DNA of 64,000 nucleotides from NCBI GenBank assembly GCA_025201365.1, contig JAIXMF010000006.1, forward strand, positions 744,001 through 808,000, written 5' to 3'. Of this stretch, positions 59,626 to 64,000 are shown in pieces (the stretch's first letter is position 1; each line of letters opens with the position of its first letter). The DNA is from Syncephalis plumigaleata (Eukaryota; Zoopagomycota; Zoopagomycetes; Zoopagales; Piptocephalidaceae). Under the pieces are notes generated by a model. It worked only from the letters and a program-made list of their open reading frames with translations. It was not told the origin of the DNA and searched no databases. Both the position numbers and the translations under genes were made by a program.

Positions 59626-62348
59626 TTAATCGGTAAGGAATGTTAGCTTCATTACACTATTATCTCTTACTCCTTGTCCATTGGGATGAGTACCATGTAC
59701 TGGATTATAGTTTGGATTAGGTGGATGTATAGAAGTACCTGGTTGTTGTGGATGAGGTGGAGGTATAGACGATGAAGATGGTGCATTTGGTATGGTATTG
59801 GGTGGTATAGCACCATGAGATCCATGCCATGTACTCATCGTATTATACTGAGAGTGTGGATGTGGATGTGGATGTGCAGGTGCTGGATGACCATGAGGTG
59901 TGTGTGTATGTATATGTCCATGATGAGTAGCAGGTGTAGGTGCAGTAGCGGGAGTGGGAGTAGTTGTAGTAACCGCTGCTGTATGATGTGTATATTCTGT
60001 ACCAGGTACTATAATATTTGTAGGAGAGTATGTCCACCATATGGATGTGATGAATGATGTGGATGTGGTGTTGCTGTGGTTGATGATGATAGAATAGATG
60101 TTGAATAGTGATATGGTTCATGAGTAGGAGGTATAGATGCAGTATGAGACGGTGTCATTATCTGATGAGGATGATGAGGATGAGGGTGAGTGTGATGAGT
60201 ATGATGAGTATGATGATGTGGAGGTGGCGGTGGTGGTGGTGGAGCATAATAATTAGGTGGATGTGGGTGTGCATATACATTCATGGCATATGGATTGGAT
60301 GTATACATGTCGGTCTCTTCATTCATGTCATCTTCTTCATGTCTCAATGAATGTGGATGATGTGAATGATGATGTGGATGAGATTCCATATACGATGAAG
60401 GCTGTTCTAATGCATGTCGTGATGTTGTTGCTGTAGTAGTAGTAGTAGATGTAGATGGAGGAGATAATGGTGGATGTGATGGAGGAGGGGATAATGCTAG
60501 TGATTCATGTTCCTCGTCTTCTTCTACTTCAACCTCTTCATCTTCTTCTACGTCATCTTCTTCATCTTCCTCTTCATCTTCCTCTTCATCTTCACCAATG
60601 TCTATAGGTGCATCACTACGCTCATCGTTTAATCTGTTAGATTGATGAATACCATCCTTCTCTGACCATTGTTGCATAATGTATCGTGCACATTTGTTGG
60701 CTCCTGGCAATTCCTATAATGATGATGATTATTTAGTTAGTAAGCTATTACTGCATACATGATTGTACACTACTATTGACATACTTGTACTGCTTTCATC
60801 ACACCCCAATCGGATAATCCGTAGAGTTGTGGGCCACTTGCATGTGTCTTGGCACTGAATCCTTGTTGTAGAATACGATCAATAATCTTCTTCCAGGCTC
60901 CACTTGCTGAATTGGCTACGAATGGTTCCTCAGATAAATCATCGGCAGTTACTTGAAACTGAATAGTATAGTATTAATGTATATGCACATACATATATCA
61001 ATAGAAATGTAAATGACTTACCACAGGTGAAAGACCACCATCGAGGATTTCACTCGTGTATCTAACACGCGTTCGTGGATCTTTAACGCTAAGATACATG
61101 CGTGTACTACGATAACCCGCAGGGAATATATATCGTTGCGTGTGTACATTCTCGATCCCATACAATAGCGCCTAATAGTGTTGATTAGCAAATAGTTATA
61201 TCTCTATATCTCTATATCTATATCTATATTATTACCTAAATCTTCAATAGTAACGGCATCTACACCACGTCCCACAGTAACAGGCAGTATAATCTGACCA
61301 TGTACATCAATAGGTAATGACTGTACCGCTTGAGCATCTCGACGATCACGCCATTTCTATAGGGTAATGTTAGCTTATAAGAATGTCATGTCTCCTATCG
61401 TGTATACTCGATAACGTACGCGTGCTCTTCGTCGTCTCTTTGGTTTCTCTTCTAGTGAATCGGCCAACATGCTAGACTCATCCATATGCACATGACCATT
61501 GCTGGTATGATTGGTGATGCCTGCTAACAAAGCAGTACCACCACCACTACTGCCACTACTATCATGCATGTCACCCTTGTTCTCACCAGTAATTTTTTGG
61601 TTCGTTTGCATTGTATCCACCATCTATTAGTAGAGTAACATTGTTATTAATTATTATTATTGAGGATATCATCTAGAGAACCAACCTGCTTGACAAAATA
61701 CGAAAGTCGTCGTCGTTTTACGTGTACCCTTAGAAATGACGTGTCCTTCTCGGGACAAAACTCCTTACGAATATCTAATAACAATGAATGTTAAGCATGA
61801 CTTGCAAGATGATTAGCGTGTCATTCAACTTACATTCAAACCGATTTGGTGTTATTATTGGTTCGTTAGTGTCAGCTTCAGTAAGTTTCAATGCTTCTAT
61901 AATATCAATGTGTTCTTCATTGTTCTCCTTGGATGTGGTATCAGAGGATAATTCTGCTTCATCGGATGAACTAGTGCACCAAGTAAGAGATATGTATATA
62001 CATACACTCATAGATCATTTACCTTTCATTAGATAGTGGATACAGTTGAATATCCATCATTAGGTCTAATATATGACTATATGCAATAAAGGGGGATTAG
62101 TTACCGATCTACCATTAAATACTAATGGGCAACTATATTACTTTTTCTCCTTCTCCAGTTCACGGAACTGCGCATGTGCAGCGTTCACCTCATTCTGTAT
62201 GTTATCTCGTCTCTAATATGGCATGGATATAGGACGATTATTCAACAGCGTGAGTATGACAGTCATCTAGGCCTGATCCAACACTTACACTGGCTAGAGC
62301 ATAGAAACGATTCCGTAGACGATAGTATTTTTCTTTGTAAGTACGCAT
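59626..62348 (-). CDS. FYRN/FYRC-domain nuclear protein (TBRG1-like)
   Basis: Starts MRTYKEKYYRLRNRFYAL, followed by a coiled coil (NEVNAAHAQFRELEKEKK), an acidic segment and basic KPKRRRRARVRY. The FYRN part is IENVHTQRYIFPAGYRSTRM/YLSVKDPRTR. The FYRC part is DLSEEPFVANSASGAWKKII, GFSAKTHASGPQLYGLSDW and ELPGANKCARYIMQQW. These domains occur together in chromatin proteins (TBRG1, MLL, JmjC proteins); without other domains, TBRG1 is the closest type. The tail is a long Asp/Glu run then His/Pro-rich. Two single-base frame changes in this tail (near 60040 and 59905) leave it readable in three consecutive frames, pointing to assembly indels in low-complexity sequence. Confidence 0.75.
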
Positions 62349-62728
62349 GACAAGAGTGGTTACAAGTGAATCTCCAACGGGAATAATCAGTAAGAAAAGA
62401 AAGAAAAAGGAGAGTAAATAGAAGCAAGCGTAGTGGAGAATATACATAGATATATATATGTCTATCAATCAATCTATCTATCTATCTACACTAATCTTGT
62501 ACAGGCTATATTATGATCATAATATTACTACTACTGCTACCATGAAATCTAAACCAGTATACACAAATAGCTTGCATTATACAGCACACACATCATAGAG
62601 ACGATACAGCAATTATTCTTTTCGTTTATTATTATTATTATACGCCATTATTGACGCGTTTCTCGTTCATCATTATACTTGGTATGCATTATGTTGATTG
62701 CTTTGTTTTCTGTTTTACGAGAAACTAT

Positions 62729-63241
62729 CTACTGCGTTGATGTTTTTGGCACAGGTGCCTTGTAGCTATAGTTCCAACCGGTGGTGGCGGGTGTATTGGT
62801 GGGAGCGCGCATTTGACGTGGAAATACTAGACCATGCTCAAAGTTCGTGGCACCTCGATACAAGTACATACTCGTTCGCTTGAGTTCGTCGTGTGCCTCC
62901 GCCATACGTTGTCGTTGTCGTTCTAACGCGCGATGTTGCTGTGACAAGTAGCGCTCTTGTTCCTGTAGCCATGCACGTTCAATAATCTCCTTGCGCGCCA
63001 CTTCCTCGGGCGTAGTAGTTTGCTGGCGAGCCGGTGTCTCAAAGAGCATTTGCTTCAGTTGTTGATTCCGTTGATCACCGCCTAGCGACGCTTCAATACC
63101 TTTCTTTGCCTTGGAAGCAGCTAATGCGGCAGCAGCGGCAGCAGCAGCAGCATTCTTCTTGATCGCGTAACCGCGACGAGGTACACCCAGTAGCGCAGTG
63201 GGACGACGTGCTACTGTTGACAGAATGCGCGACCGGATCAT
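62729..63241 (-). CDS. Mitochondrial large-subunit ribosomal protein mL40-like
   Basis: Single exon, 170 residues. Arg-rich presequence (MIRSRILSTVARRPTALLGV), an Ala run, then a charged helical region (EVARKEIIERAWLQEQERYL, ALERQRQRMAEAHDELKR) and the tail LVFPRQMRAPTNTPATTGWN/YSYKAP. Arg presequence, ERAW helix and the P-T-x-T-P...GWNY ending fit fungal mL40 (yeast Mrpl28). Assignment from memory of the family, so moderate confidence. Confidence 0.65.
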   Translation of the reverse strand: MIRSRILSTVARRPTALLGVPRRGYAIKKNAAAAAAAAALAASKAKKGIEASLGGDQRNQQLKQMLFETPARQQTTTPEEVARKEIIERAWLQEQERYLSQQHRALERQRQRMAEAHDELKRTSMYLYRGATNFEHGLVFPRQMRAPTNTPATTGWNYSYKAPVPKTSTQ

Positions 63242-63376
63242 ACTAGCAATAAATATAGATAAACCAGAGAAAGGATAGTGAAAGTGTAATTTTAGACGAT
63301 AAAAAGAAAAAAGATCATTTAAACGTTTACATTTTCTATTGTTTACTAACTCAATGATTTATTAATAATGATTTAG

Positions 63377-63972
63377 CTATCGTTGATACAGAATATCATA
63401 GTGACCTGGACGATACAGTAGTATTACGGTATTCGGTTGACCGGCATCGGATGTTGACTCGGATTCTCTTCCGTCAAATGTGTGCACACTTACACGACTA
63501 TCATTAGCGGTGGAGTTGTCCAGATACACAACTTGCACTCTAGTTTGTAATGCTTTCGTAAGTGCGATAATGTGTATCTCCTCGGATTCACGTCCGAATG
63601 CCTCTACATTATGCGCGCAGTATTGCTCCATCGTTTGTCCAAATTCAATAAATGGCAAATAGTCGTCGGCATGCTTACGCAGATAAGCCGATGCAACCAT
63701 ACGAAAATGAACGACAACCGCATTACTGATGGAGCCTTGTTCTTCGAGCGTGCGTTTTAGAAGAGCAGTAACGGCATCTTGCTTGGTTGCGTATTCCGTC
63801 TTTACAATCTGATCGAATAACTCGAGGGTGGTATCGTAGAAGTCTTCCATGGCTATCCATTCGAATCCAGCATCCAAGAGTAATTGTTTCGAGGCAACCA
63901 ATGCATCACGCGTCGCCTGCTTAATAGTATTGTCACCTAGTAAAGCATTCTCAAACCATGCAAATGCAAATG
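63377..63972 (-). CDS. Otubain-type (OTU) deubiquitinase, 3' part
   Basis: Last exon of a gene continuing beyond the right edge; its acceptor is at 63973-63974. The reading starts AFAWFENALLGDN and includes LVASKQLLLDAGFEWIAMED, FYDTTLELFDQI, VVHFRMVASAYLRKHADDYL, MEQYCAHNVEAFGRESEEIH, LTKALQTRVQVVYLD and RPGHYDILYQR. The last holds the catalytic His of peptidase C65 otubains. The catalytic Cys should lie in the upstream exon outside the window. Otubains cleave ubiquitin chains, preferentially K48-linked in OTUB1. A 135-bp gap separates it from the mL40-like gene. Confidence 0.88.
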
Positions 63973-64000
63973 CTATTATATACAATAGTTGTCAATATGG

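Noticed and set aside
59815-60350. Met/Trp/Arg-rich plus-strand frames
   Set aside because: Antisense shadows of the His/Pro-rich tail of the FYR-domain gene.

Overview
The window looks like nuclear DNA of an early-diverging (zygomycete-grade) fungus. Genes are compact and cut by many 50-170 nt introns with GTAAG donors, CTAAY-type branch sites and YAG acceptors. The genes are fungal in character: SPX-EXS protein, ERV25-type p24, HEM25, MAD2, SAC1 and FIG4 phosphatases, prefoldin 5, PRP46, KGD1. The species assignment is inference; no rRNA or tRNA gene was seen.

Layout. 1-3250: a DIRS-class tyrosine-recombinase retrotransposon on the minus strand, running off the left edge. 3.5-7.3 kb: an AGC1-type aspartate/glutamate carrier and a p24 delta (ERV25). 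7.4-12.6 kb: left arm of a large inverted repeat. 12.6-34.3 kb: a spacer of ordinary genes (BRD7/9-like bromodomain protein, SYG1, FIG4, prefoldin 5, PRP46, 14-3-3, HEM25, a Frizzled-CRD-like membrane protein). 34.3-39.3 kb: the right arm. 39.9-64 kb: small secreted protein, KGD1, MAD2, SAC1, a Q-rich secretory repeat protein, a Ser-rich ORF, an HMG/YABBY-like protein, a KH-like protein, an FYRN/FYRC protein, a mitoribosomal mL40-like protein and an otubain cut by the right edge.

The outstanding feature is what the two repeat arms contain. Each arm carries, pointing away from the spacer, a gene-like array of about 42 micro-exons, most of them exactly 3 nt long. Introns of about 80 nt separate them, and all of these introns are recognisably copies of one another. 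The period is often exactly 83 nt. Each unit has the form YAG / NNN / GTRAGY. When the micro-exons are joined, only the phase in which each 3-nt exon is one whole codon is open, in both copies. It reads WI(H/Q)DYIYRIE-KDSAKR followed by basic, coiled-coil-like sequence. A TATAAATA box and a normal-sized first coding exon precede the series in both arms. The first half of the codon series is nearly identical between arms. The second half is different, yet the total number of micro-exons is the same. This is a candidate for an undescribed gene architecture: one codon per exon, built from a tandem introner-like family.

Caution: several clearly conserved host genes (14-3-3 twice, the Frizzled-like protein, the FYR and KH-like proteins) show isolated one-base frame changes, mostly -1 and mostly at short homopolymers. 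Part of the indel variation may therefore be assembly error.
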